This document shows positions 13,792 through 21,419 of a stretch of 22,125 nucleotides of DNA, in pieces. Both the position numbers and the translations under genes were made by a program. Position 1 is the first letter of the stretch. Each line of letters opens with the position of its first letter. Below the pieces are notes generated by a model. It made no database searches. It saw only the letters and a program-made list of their open reading frames with translations, and was not told the origin of the DNA. This DNA comes from DATJXG01 sp035500455 (GTDB taxonomy: Bacteria > Acidobacteriota > Terriglobia > Terriglobales > Acidobacteriaceae), in the NCBI GenBank assembly GCA_035500455.1, contig DATJXG010000442.1:1-22125 (forward strand). Direction: 5' to 3'.

Positions 13792-15099
13792 GTGGCGGAA
13801 CTGCAAAGCAGCGGAATTTTCGCGGCGAGAGTGATCGAGGACATTCAGTCCAAAGCGGAGACCGGCCTCTACGCCATCCGCGGCTTCGGCACCTTACGTG
13901 AGCGCCGCTGGGCCACCTTCGACGATCTCACTTTCCTGCCTTGTTCATTGACCCGCATTCCGCTCGAGGGCTATCGCGAGAAGTGCTCAACCAGGACGAT
14001 TCTGGGCAAGCGCTTCGCAAAGAAACCTATCGAACTCGATATTCCCGTCATGATTACTGGGATGAGCTGGGGCGCGCTCTCCTACAACGCGAAAGTCGCG
14101 CTGGCAAAAGGAGCCGCCGCTGCCGGTTCTTCCAACACCACCGGCGACGGCGGCATGTTGAAGGCGGAGCGCGAGAACAGCCGAACCCTGATTTACGAGG
14201 TTCTCCCCTCGCGGTACGGAATCAATATTCACGACATGCGCGTGGCCGACGCGATTGAATTGACCATCGGGCAGGGGGCCAAGCCGGGCACGGGCGGACT
14301 GCTCCTAGGATCGAAGGTTTCTGATCGCATTGCCGAGCAGCGCGATCTGCCAATCGGAGTGGATCAGCGCAGCGCCGCCCGCCATCCTGATTTTCTCGGA
14401 CCGGACGACATGATCATCAAGGTCGAGGAGTTGCGAGAAGCTACCGATTGGCAGGTTCCTATCTTTATTAAGATGGGCGCGAGCCGGGTTTACGACGATG
14501 TGAAGCTGGCGGTGAAAGCCGGCGCGGACGTCGTGGTTGTGGACGGCATGGAAGGCGGCACCGGCGCCTCCCCGGCAATTTTTCAGGAGCACACCGGCAT
14601 TCCCACGCTGGCTGCGGTTTGCGAGGCGCGGGCCGCCTTGCAGGATAGCGGCGTGTATGGCGAGGTGCAGTTGATCATCGCGGGTGGGATCAGGGATGGC
14701 GTAGACGCCGCCAAGGCGATGGCTCTGGGCGCCGACGCCTGCTATATCGGCACTGCCTCTCTCATCGCTCTGAATTGCAACAAGCCTATTTACGAGGAGG
14801 ATTATCTCGCGCTCGGCGCTGCCCCGCATGCCTGCCATCACTGCCACACCGGGCGCTGCCCGGTTGGCATCACCACCCAGGATCCGGAGTTGATGAAGCG
14901 CCTGGATATCGAAGAGGGCGCGGAACGGGTGCGAAACTTTCTCCACGCCATGACCCTGGAAATCCAGATGCTGGCGCGTTCCTGCGGAAAGTCGGATGTG
15001 CACCACCTCGAACCGGAGGACATGGCTGCCCTCACTCTGGAAGCCTCGGCCATCTGCAATCTTCCCCTGGTGGGGACGAGAAAGGTGTTTGGGCGATAG
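13792..15099 (+). CDS. mgsC: N-methylglutamate synthase subunit C (FMN glutamate-synthase domain)
   Basis: A 435-residue FMN- and Fe-S-binding TIM-barrel protein, like the central domain of glutamate synthase (GlxD/MgsC). Visible elements are MSWGALSYNAKVALAKGA (91-108), NTTGDGGMLKAERE (115-128), GQGAKPGTGGLL (160-171), IKMGASRVYDD (226-236), VVVDGMEGGTGASP (248-261) and LIIAGGIRDGVDAAKAMALGA (FMN phosphate region, 294-314). Three Cys at 348, 351 and 356 (CHHCHTGRCPVG) fit a [3Fe-4S] site; the first spacing, C-x2-C, is shorter than the C-x5-C of classical GltB. It would reductively add the methylamine-derived nitrogen to 2-oxoglutarate. The start is GTG at 13792, directly after the mgsB stop. 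Confidence 0.92.
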   Translation: MAELQSSGIFAARVIEDIQSKAETGLYAIRGFGTLRERRWATFDDLTFLPCSLTRIPLEGYREKCSTRTILGKRFAKKPIELDIPVMITGMSWGALSYNAKVALAKGAAAAGSSNTTGDGGMLKAERENSRTLIYEVLPSRYGINIHDMRVADAIELTIGQGAKPGTGGLLLGSKVSDRIAEQRDLPIGVDQRSAARHPDFLGPDDMIIKVEELREATDWQVPIFIKMGASRVYDDVKLAVKAGADVVVVDGMEGGTGASPAIFQEHTGIPTLAAVCEARAALQDSGVYGEVQLIIAGGIRDGVDAAKAMALGADACYIGTASLIALNCNKPIYEEDYLALGAAPHACHHCHTGRCPVGITTQDPELMKRLDIEEGAERVRNFLHAMTLEIQMLARSCGKSDVHHLEPEDMAALTLEASAICNLPLVGTRKVFGR

Positions 15100-15381
15100 A
15101 TGTCCTTCTTGCTGCCTTGCCCCAATTGCGGCAAACGCTCGGTGTACGAATTCAGGTTCGGCGGAGAAGTGAAACCGTCGCCGGCAGCGGACGCTTCCCA
15201 AGCCGCCTGGATGGACTACCGCTTTAACCGCGCAAACATCGCCGGCGTGCAAACGGAATGGTGGTTTCACCGGTCCGGTTGCGGAGAATGGTTTCTGGCC
15301 GCGCGCAATACAGTGACGAACGAAGTGCTGGAGTCATTCCTGCCCGACGAGAGAGGCCGTGAAGTTCTTCCTGCAAAATAA
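15100..15381 (+). CDS. mgdB: N-methylglutamate dehydrogenase delta-type subunit
   Basis: A 93-residue protein of the sarcosine oxidase delta (SoxD) family. The zinc site is formed by CPNCGKRSVYEFRFGG (Cys7, Cys10) together with WWFHRSGCGEWF (His57, Cys61), in the usual order with conserved Trp residues and RNTVTNEV. It is the small structural subunit of the heterotetrameric flavoenzyme. The ATG follows the mgsC stop with no gap, and its last 23 bases overlap mgdC. The gene name follows the convention mgdABCD = beta, delta, alpha, gamma. On its own it could equally be called soxD; the joint presence of mgsABC and gmaS makes N-methylglutamate dehydrogenase the better call. Confidence 0.88.
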   Translation: MSFLLPCPNCGKRSVYEFRFGGEVKPSPAADASQAAWMDYRFNRANIAGVQTEWWFHRSGCGEWFLAARNTVTNEVLESFLPDERGREVLPAK

Positions 15382-17977
15382 GGCAGTTGAGGCCAGGGCC
15401 GGAGATACCATCGCCGCCGCGCTTTACCGTGGCGGGCGGCGTATTTTCAGCCGCAGCTTCAAGTATCACCGGCCTCGCGGATTGCTGTGCGTCGCGGGCA
15501 ATTGCCCCAATTGCCTGATGAACGTGGATGGCGTGCCCAACGTCCGCACCTGCATCACTCCAGTTCGTGAAGGGGCGAAGGTCAAACCGCAGAATGCCTT
15601 CCCTTCCCTGGAGACCGATTTCCTCTCGGTCACGCAGCATTTCGACCGGTTCATGCCGGTCGGCTGGTATTACAAGACCATGACGCATCCGGCGATGTGG
15701 CATGCGGCCGAACCGTTCGTCCGCAGGGTAGCTGGCCTGGGCGAAGTCCTGCCGACTCAGCCGACCAATTATGAGCATTCGTGGATGCATGCCGAGAACG
15801 CCATCATCGGCGGTGGCTGGTCAGGCATCCACGCCGCGGTGGCGGCGGCGCGACGCGGAGAGCAGGTGGCGGTGATCGACGATCAGCCGGCGCTTGGCGG
15901 GCAATCGCGCTATCGCAAAGGGGCAGGCGATCTGCCCGCCGCGGCAATCTCCGAGTTGCAGAATTCGACGAACGTTAAGATTTTGCAGGACAGTTCCTGC
16001 TTTGGCATGTACGAGGGCAATCTTCTCGGCATCCTGCAACGCAACCCTTATTCGGAGACGGCGGAGCGTCTGATTCATTTGCGCGCCCGAAACGTCGTCG
16101 TCGCGACGGGCGCCTACGAAACTCCTATTCTTTTTCCCAACAACGACCTCGTCGGCGTGATGCTTTCCAGCGGCGTGCAACGGCTTCTTCATTTGTATGG
16201 AGTAGCACCCGGCAAGCGCGCGGTAGTGGTGGGAAGTGCCGAGGCTGCTGCGGAAGTATCTCGGGACTTGCGTACCGCGGGAGTAGAGGTTGTGGGCGTA
16301 GTCGAGTCGGAAGAGGTCATCACCGCGTCCGGAGCTGGAAGGGTCGAGAGTATTCGGACTACAACCAGGGCTTTTTCCTGCGACCTGATTGTGGTATGTG
16401 GTCCGCGCGTGCCCAACGCCGGGCTGGTGGCACAAGCGGGTGGAAAGCTCGAGTGGAACGCTCAATGCGGAGCGTTCTTGCCGGCAAACCTCCCCGCGAA
16501 TGTTTCGGTTGTCGGCGATGCGGCAGGCGAGATGCAGCCCAATCCGGCCGCCCCTCTCTCCACAGACAAACGAGCCTTTGTCTGCCTGTGCAGCGATGTC
16601 TCCTGCAAAGATTTGTGTGACGGCGTTGCCGAAGGGTTCGATCAGATCGAAACTCTGAAGCGCTATACCACGGCGACGATGGGGCCATGTCAGGGACGAA
16701 TGTGCCAGCTGCCCGCCATCAGAGTCTGCGCGCATCACACCGGCAGATCAGTTTCCGAGACCGGCGTGACTACGTCCAGGCCGCCGAATCCGTCGGTTAC
16801 TCTGGGCGCGCTTGCCGGCCCGCGCCATCATCCAATTCGCCGCACCCCAATGCATTACGCGCATGCCGACCTGGGCGCGGTCTGGATGGACATGGGCGGC
16901 TGGAAACGCCCTCGCTATTACAAGGCGCATGCCGGGGCAAGCGAGAACGAGTCGATCCTTTTTGAATACAAGGCGGTGCGCGAAGGAGTCGGCATTATCG
17001 ATGTAAGTACGCTGGGCAAGCTGGATGTCCGCGGACCGGATGCAGGCAAACTGCTCGATCTCGTATACACCCATCGCTTCTCGGAACTGCGGGTCAACCA
17101 GGTCCGCTATGCGCTGATGTGCGACCAGGGCGGCGTCATTCTTGACGACGGCACAATTTCCCGCCTGGCTGAAGAGCGATACTTCGTAACCACCACCAGC
17201 GGGAATCTTGATTTTGTCCATCAGTGGCTGCAGTGGCAACTCATTGGCACGAATTGGGACGTGCAGATTTGCAACGTCACTGCGGGTTACGGGGCGATGA
17301 ATCTCGCCGGGCCTAGCAGCCGGAATGTGCTTCAGAACCTCACCGATTGCGATTTAAGTGCCGCCGCTTTTCGCTACATGGCGTGTCGCGAAGCCCGGGT
17401 CGCGCAGATTCCTGCGCTTCTGTTGCGCATTGGATTCGTCGGAGAGACGGGATGGGAAATCCACTGCCCGGCCGAGTCTGCCGAAGAATTGTGGCGCGCG
17501 CTGCTGGAAGCGGGTAAAGAGTTCGCCATAAAACCCTTCGGAGTGGAGGCGCAACGCCTGCTGCGCCTGGAAAAGCGCCACGTGATCGTCGGGGTTGATA
17601 CCGATGCACTCACCAATCCTTATGAAGCAGGTCTGGGCTGGGCGGTCAAACTGGATAAAGAGGACTTCGTAGGCAAAGCCCTGCTTTCCCACGCTGCGGA
17701 AAATCAGACTCGCGAACGATTGGTGGGTTTCATTCTGCAAGACGCGGGCCTTCCAAAGGATGGCGCCGCTATCGTGCTCGACGGTCAGCCTGCGGGTCGT
17801 GTTACCAGTTCCCGCTACTCGCCGCTGCAGAAAGCGGCAATCGGTTTGGCCTGGGTGAAAGTATCGGAAGCCCGTGAAGGAGCTTCCATCTACATCCGGG
17901 TGGATGGAAAGCTGTCCCCGGCCAGCGTGACGATGCGTCCGTTTTATGATCCGGAGGGCGTGCGGTTGCGGCAGTGA
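15359..17977 (+). CDS. mgdC: N-methylglutamate dehydrogenase alpha-type subunit
   Basis: An 872-residue homologue of sarcosine oxidase alpha, somewhat shorter than the usual 950-1000. Domain order: a Fer2-like N-terminus (1-80) with RSFKYHRPRG and Cys44, Cys49, Cys52 and Cys65 in [2Fe-2S] spacing; an NAD/FAD Rossmann domain (about 147-400, IIGGGWSGIHAA); a BFD-like Cys segment with Cys409-x-Cys411 and Cys444-x4-Cys449; and a GcvT-type folate-binding domain (about 490-872, including PFGVEAQRLLRLEKRHVIVG and NPYEAGLGWAVKLDKEDFVG). It would help oxidise N-methylglutamate and move the methyl carbon to tetrahydrofolate. The start is GTG at 15359, inside mgdB; it matches the family N-terminus and no ATG is near. 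Two full sets of Fe-S ligands favour a dehydrogenase over an oxygen-using oxidase. Confidence 0.9.
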   Translation: MKFFLQNKAVEARAGDTIAAALYRGGRRIFSRSFKYHRPRGLLCVAGNCPNCLMNVDGVPNVRTCITPVREGAKVKPQNAFPSLETDFLSVTQHFDRFMPVGWYYKTMTHPAMWHAAEPFVRRVAGLGEVLPTQPTNYEHSWMHAENAIIGGGWSGIHAAVAAARRGEQVAVIDDQPALGGQSRYRKGAGDLPAAAISELQNSTNVKILQDSSCFGMYEGNLLGILQRNPYSETAERLIHLRARNVVVATGAYETPILFPNNDLVGVMLSSGVQRLLHLYGVAPGKRAVVVGSAEAAAEVSRDLRTAGVEVVGVVESEEVITASGAGRVESIRTTTRAFSCDLIVVCGPRVPNAGLVAQAGGKLEWNAQCGAFLPANLPANVSVVGDAAGEMQPNPAAPLSTDKRAFVCLCSDVSCKDLCDGVAEGFDQIETLKRYTTATMGPCQGRMCQLPAIRVCAHHTGRSVSETGVTTSRPPNPSVTLGALAGPRHHPIRRTPMHYAHADLGAVWMDMGGWKRPRYYKAHAGASENESILFEYKAVREGVGIIDVSTLGKLDVRGPDAGKLLDLVYTHRFSELRVNQVRYALMCDQGGVILDDGTISRLAEERYFVTTTSGNLDFVHQWLQWQLIGTNWDVQICNVTAGYGAMNLAGPSSRNVLQNLTDCDLSAAAFRYMACREARVAQIPALLLRIGFVGETGWEIHCPAESAEELWRALLEAGKEFAIKPFGVEAQRLLRLEKRHVIVGVDTDALTNPYEAGLGWAVKLDKEDFVGKALLSHAAENQTRERLVGFILQDAGLPKDGAAIVLDGQPAGRVTSSRYSPLQKAAIGLAWVKVSEAREGASIYIRVDGKLSPASVTMRPFYDPEGVRLRQ

Positions 17978-17986
17978 GTCATTCGC

Positions 17987-18562
17987 ATGAAAAGGTCAGC
18001 GCTCTACTCTCTTCATCGCCGGGCCGGCGCCAGCTTCGCCGAATACTCTGGCTGGGAGCTGCCTGCTTTTTTCACTTCACCCGAGCGGGACGCCGCCCTG
18101 GTTCGCGAGAGTGCTGGCCTAGCGGATGCGAGTCATTCCCCAAAGTTCGATCTGCAATCGGAAACCGTCCTTGAATCAGGGCCCCGGCGAAAGTCATGGC
18201 GGCTGGGCAGGAATCATTACCTTGTCGTGGGGAAACAGGGCGATCCTCCCCCGGGAGGAATCGATGTAACCAGCGTCTACGCCGCTTTGCGTCTGGTGGG
18301 GCCCAAAAGCCGGGAAGTACTGAGCAAGCTGACGTCTCTTAATTCCAGTGACGCTGGGTTGCCCAACTTGGGGTGCGCGCAGGCGAGTCTCGCCCATGTT
18401 CCTGCAATTTTCCTTCGCCAGGATATCGGCGAGATGCCGGGATTTTATTTGCTGATTACGCGCGATTACGCCGAATCCGTGTGGGAGGCGATTTTGCAGG
18501 CTGGACACGAATTTCATCTCGCCCCGATAGGCATGGAAGCGCTGCTCTCATTGCAGGGTTGA
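17987..18562 (+). CDS. mgdD: N-methylglutamate dehydrogenase gamma-type subunit
   Basis: A 191-residue protein of the sarcosine oxidase gamma (SoxG) family, a short GcvT-like fold. Typical pieces are the N-terminal ALYSLHRRAGASFAEYSGWE, the early GLADASHSPKFDL, the middle YAALRLVGPKSREVLSKLTSL, and VPAIFLRQDIGEMPGFYLLI followed by YAESVWEAILQAGHEFHLAPIG. It packs on the alpha subunit and helps form the folate-side cavity. The ATG is nine bases after the mgdC stop; a GTG at 17974 overlapping that stop lies in another frame and was not used. It is only moderately conserved, as gamma subunits usually are. Confidence 0.83.
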   Translation: MKRSALYSLHRRAGASFAEYSGWELPAFFTSPERDAALVRESAGLADASHSPKFDLQSETVLESGPRRKSWRLGRNHYLVVGKQGDPPPGGIDVTSVYAALRLVGPKSREVLSKLTSLNSSDAGLPNLGCAQASLAHVPAIFLRQDIGEMPGFYLLITRDYAESVWEAILQAGHEFHLAPIGMEALLSLQG

Positions 18563-18577
18563 GCGGTAGGCACGAAC

Positions 18578-19789
18578 ATGCAGCTATTCGACAAAGAACG
18601 AATGTGGCGCAGCCACGAATTGCAGTCGAGCTACGATGTGGTCATCGTGGGCGCGGGAGCGCACGGATTGGCCGCCGCCTATTACTTGGGCAAAGAGCAT
18701 GGCGTGCGCAAAATCGCGCTGCTTGACAAGAGCTACCTGGGCGCGGGCGCCAGCGGGCGCAACACCGCCATCTTGCGCTCCAACTACCGAACCCCGGAAG
18801 GAATTTCTTTCTACGATGCCTCCCTCAAGCTTTACGAGCGGCTGTCGCGAGATCTCGATTGGAACCTCCTTTTCAGCCAGTGCGGCCACCTGACGCTGGC
18901 GCACAACGACTCCTCGGTAACCGGCCTGCGGGTGCGGGCTGAAAATAATCAACTTCTGGGCGTGAACAGTCGCATCGTCGGTGTCGATGAGATCCGCAAA
19001 CTGGCGCCGGCAATCAACCTCAGTCCGGAAGCGCACTATCCCATTCTGGCGGGGCTGTACCATCCTCCGGGCGGCATTATTCGTCACGACGCCGTGGTAT
19101 GGGGATACGCCAGGGCCTGCGATCGCATGGGCATTGAAATCCATCCCTTCACCGAAGTCACTGATATAAAAGTCGAGCGCGGAAAAGCCACTATGGTTCT
19201 CACTAAACGGGGACCAGTTGCTGCCGGGGCAGTTCTCAATGCGACCGCCGGCTGGGCTTCAACGATCGCCGGGATGGCGGGAGTGAAGCTGCCGATTGTC
19301 ACTCATCCTCTGCAAGCCTGCGTGACCGAGCCGCTCAAGCCGTTCCTGGATGTCGTCATCGTCTCGGCCTCATTGCACGTTTACCTGAGCCAGACCGACA
19401 AAGGGGAATTGGTCATCGGCGCGGAGATCGACCCGTATCAGTCATACAGCATGAAGGGCACTCTCCCCACGCTGGAGCAGATGGCGACGTATACTCTGGA
19501 ACTCTTTCCCCAACTGCACGGGGTGCGCGTGCTGCGCCAGTGGGCGGGGATTTGCGACATGACCCCCGACTTTGCTCCCATCATGGGCGCATCTCAGGAA
19601 GTCAGTAACTTTTTCATGGATGTGGGTTGGGGAACATACGGATTCAAGGCTTCGCCGATCTCCGGAAAATGCATGGCGGAACTGATCGCCACCGGAAAGA
19701 CGCCAGCTTTGATCGAGCCGTTCTCGCCGGGACGGTTCGCTACGGGACAACTGGTCGGGGAAAAAGCAGCAGCTGCGGTATCGCACTGA
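18578..19789 (+). CDS. mgdA: N-methylglutamate dehydrogenase beta-type subunit (FAD oxidoreductase)
   Basis: A 403-residue DAO-family flavoprotein, the homologue of sarcosine oxidase beta that carries the amine-oxidising site. The FAD motif VVIVGAGAHGLAAAYYL has Gly25, Gly27 and Gly30; GAGASGRNTAILRSNY (55-70) is the second FAD contact. PPGGIIRHDAVVWGYA places His170 where the beta subunit of sarcosine oxidase attaches FMN covalently. The C-terminal QWAGICDMTPDFAPIMG and GWGTYGFKASPISGK are the usual closing FAD and substrate segments. The order here is delta-alpha-gamma-beta, not the common beta-delta-alpha-gamma of soxBDAG and mgdABCD, so the beta gene was moved or added separately. Gaps of 15 bp to mgdD and 31 bp to gmaS keep it in the operon. 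Confidence 0.9.
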   Translation: MQLFDKERMWRSHELQSSYDVVIVGAGAHGLAAAYYLGKEHGVRKIALLDKSYLGAGASGRNTAILRSNYRTPEGISFYDASLKLYERLSRDLDWNLLFSQCGHLTLAHNDSSVTGLRVRAENNQLLGVNSRIVGVDEIRKLAPAINLSPEAHYPILAGLYHPPGGIIRHDAVVWGYARACDRMGIEIHPFTEVTDIKVERGKATMVLTKRGPVAAGAVLNATAGWASTIAGMAGVKLPIVTHPLQACVTEPLKPFLDVVIVSASLHVYLSQTDKGELVIGAEIDPYQSYSMKGTLPTLEQMATYTLELFPQLHGVRVLRQWAGICDMTPDFAPIMGASQEVSNFFMDVGWGTYGFKASPISGKCMAELIATGKTPALIEPFSPGRFATGQLVGEKAAAAVSH

Positions 19790-19820
19790 GTAAAAATAAA
19801 TTCATGAGCGAGAACACACC

Positions 19821-21149
19821 ATGACCGAGAAGCTTAAATCCGACCTGGTGAAGCAGGGGATCGAATATCTCTTCTGTTCGTTTGTGGAACTGACTGGAGC
19901 GCCCAAAGCCAAGCTCGTCCCCATCTCGCATCTGGAAGAGTTCGCCAAAGACGGCGCCGGATTCGCCGGATTTGCCTGCGGAGATGTAGGACAAGGCCCG
20001 CACGATCCCGATATCTGCAGTATTCCCGACTTTGGCTCGCTCGCCGTTCTCCCCTGGCGCAAGAATGTCGCCTGGGTGACCGGGAACCTGCACGTCAACG
20101 GCAACTCATGGCCGCTCTGCCCGCGCACCGTGCTTACGCGGCAACTGGAATTGGCCCGCAAGCAAGGTTATGTCGTGAATATCGGCATCGAGCCGGAGTT
20201 CATGCTGCTCAAGCGCAGCGACGCCGGCGAGTTTGCTCCGTGGGACGCCCTCGATACGCTGAGCAAGCCGTGTTACGACCTGCGCGCTCTGCATCGCAAT
20301 CTCGATCTCATGACCACCTTGCTCCGTTATATGCAGGAGTTGGGGTGGGATCCGTATGCCAACGACCACGAGGACGCCAACTGCCAGTTTGAAATCAACT
20401 GGACCTATACCGATGCGCTGACTACTGCAGACCGGCATACATTCTTCAAATGGATGGTCCGAACGGTCGCCGAACAAAATGGTTTGTGGGCGACCTTCAT
20501 GCCAAAACCCTTCGGCCACCTGACCGGAAACGGCGCCCATGTACACCTCAGCCTGGCAGACTACAAAGGCAAGAATCTCTTTCTGGATACCGAGGGAGAT
20601 GCGGGCCTCTCCCAGACCGGACGCTGGTTCATGGGCGGCGTGCTGAAACACGCCCGCGCTCTTTCCGCTCTGGTGGCGCCGATCGTCAACAGCTATAAGC
20701 GGCTGGTGCGCGGCGCGCCGCGTTCGGGGGCCACCTGGGCGCCAGTCTATGTGACTTACGGGGCATCGAATCGCACTCAGATGGTACGCATTCCCGCGCC
20801 CGGGCGTTTTGAAATTCGCGTGATGGATGGCGCCGCCAATCCTTACCTTGCTTTTGCTGGAATCATCGCCGCTGGGCTGGACGGAGTCGCTCAGAAAATT
20901 GACCCCGGTCCCATGAACACCGCCAACCTTTATGAATTGCCGGAAGAAGAGCTGGCAGCGCGAAAAATCGAGGTGCTGCCAATTACCCTGGCGGAAGCTC
21001 TCGACGCCATGCAGAAAGATCCCGTGGTAAAAGGCGCTCTGGGCGCGGATTACGCAAAGATGTATCTGAAAGTGAAGTGGGACGAATGGCTGTTCCACAG
21101 CCGCAGCGTCTCTCCATCCGAACGGGAGCACTATCTGGCAACGTACTGA
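19821..21149 (+). CDS. gmaS: Gamma-glutamylmethylamide synthetase (glutamine synthetase III/GlnT type)
   Basis: A 442-residue glutamine-synthetase-fold ligase of the GmaS/GlnT type, close to the family's normal 435-450. The beta-grasp N-terminus reads YLFCSFVELTGAPKAKLVPI; metal-site Glu residues are in GIEPEFML (122-129) and HEDANCQFEINW (183-194); GNGAHVHLSL (236-245) and GRFEIRVMDGAANPYLAFA (328-346) complete the ATP/glutamate site. It would use ATP to join methylamine to glutamate, giving gamma-glutamylmethylamide for MgsABC. As the last gene of the operon it performs the first step. A true ammonia-assimilating GlnA is unlikely, as the classic adenylylation loop is not seen and the gene sits with mgs and mgd. 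No clear intrinsic terminator follows. Confidence 0.92.
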   Translation: MTEKLKSDLVKQGIEYLFCSFVELTGAPKAKLVPISHLEEFAKDGAGFAGFACGDVGQGPHDPDICSIPDFGSLAVLPWRKNVAWVTGNLHVNGNSWPLCPRTVLTRQLELARKQGYVVNIGIEPEFMLLKRSDAGEFAPWDALDTLSKPCYDLRALHRNLDLMTTLLRYMQELGWDPYANDHEDANCQFEINWTYTDALTTADRHTFFKWMVRTVAEQNGLWATFMPKPFGHLTGNGAHVHLSLADYKGKNLFLDTEGDAGLSQTGRWFMGGVLKHARALSALVAPIVNSYKRLVRGAPRSGATWAPVYVTYGASNRTQMVRIPAPGRFEIRVMDGAANPYLAFAGIIAAGLDGVAQKIDPGPMNTANLYELPEEELAARKIEVLPITLAEALDAMQKDPVVKGALGADYAKMYLKVKWDEWLFHSRSVSPSEREHYLATY

Positions 21150-21233
21150 GCGGGAGTGTGCCTCCACGGTCACAGCGCGGCCCAAAAACACCTTCGCTGA
21201 GCCGAATTCAATAGGTAAATAGATTCATTTTGC

Positions 21234-21263
21234 TTGACACTCGATTCTTGCGCCCGCTAAAGT
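21234..21263 (+). promoter_or_regulatory. Sigma70-like promoter for the GH106-like gene
   Basis: A perfect TTGACA at 21234-21239 is followed after 18 bp by TAAAGT (21258-21263). Transcription from here would give a leader of about 150 nt before the ATG at 21420. The other sequence between gmaS and this gene holds nothing recognisable except the hairpin at 21357-21380. Confidence 0.55.
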
Positions 21264-21356
21264 GGCGCGGCCAAATAAATTCTGGCTGCTGGGATCGCAA
21301 CCTGATCGCGCCTCTCAGCGTGGGGGACTGCACGCCGCGTGAATTCAGTCCGGACT

Positions 21357-21380
21357 GGCAAGGCGGGAATGCCTTTTGCC
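21357..21380 (+). other. Leader hairpin upstream of the GH106-like gene
   Basis: GGCAA plus GGC pairs with GCC plus TTGCC, with a two-base bulge and a six-base loop, about 40 bp before the start codon. It is modest in strength and not followed by a U-tract. It may be a regulatory or stabilising element in the long leader. Confidence 0.25.
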
Positions 21381-21419
21381 TCAATCATCAAGATTCAGAT
21401 TAAAGAGGAGATGCTATCC

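Noticed and set aside
12188..15099. Calling mgsABC a split assimilatory glutamate synthase
   Set aside because: No beta subunit (GltD) is present and the operon partners belong to the NMG pathway.
14305..15270. Minus-strand open frame opposite mgsC and mgdB
   Set aside because: Rich in His, Arg and Gly without motifs, and crosses two real plus-strand genes.
15821..16738. Minus-strand open frame opposite mgdC
   Set aside because: Antisense shadow of a GC-rich gene; no recognisable domain or ribosome site.
15100..19789. Calling mgdBCDA a sarcosine oxidase (soxDAGB)
   Set aside because: The same families are involved, but tight linkage to mgsABC and gmaS and the intact Fe-S ligands favour N-methylglutamate dehydrogenase. 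Sarcosine as a side substrate remains possible.
20106..21191. Minus-strand open frame of 361 codons opposite gmaS
   Set aside because: No domain-like sequence; it mirrors the codon pattern of gmaS, whose glutamine synthetase motifs are unmistakable.
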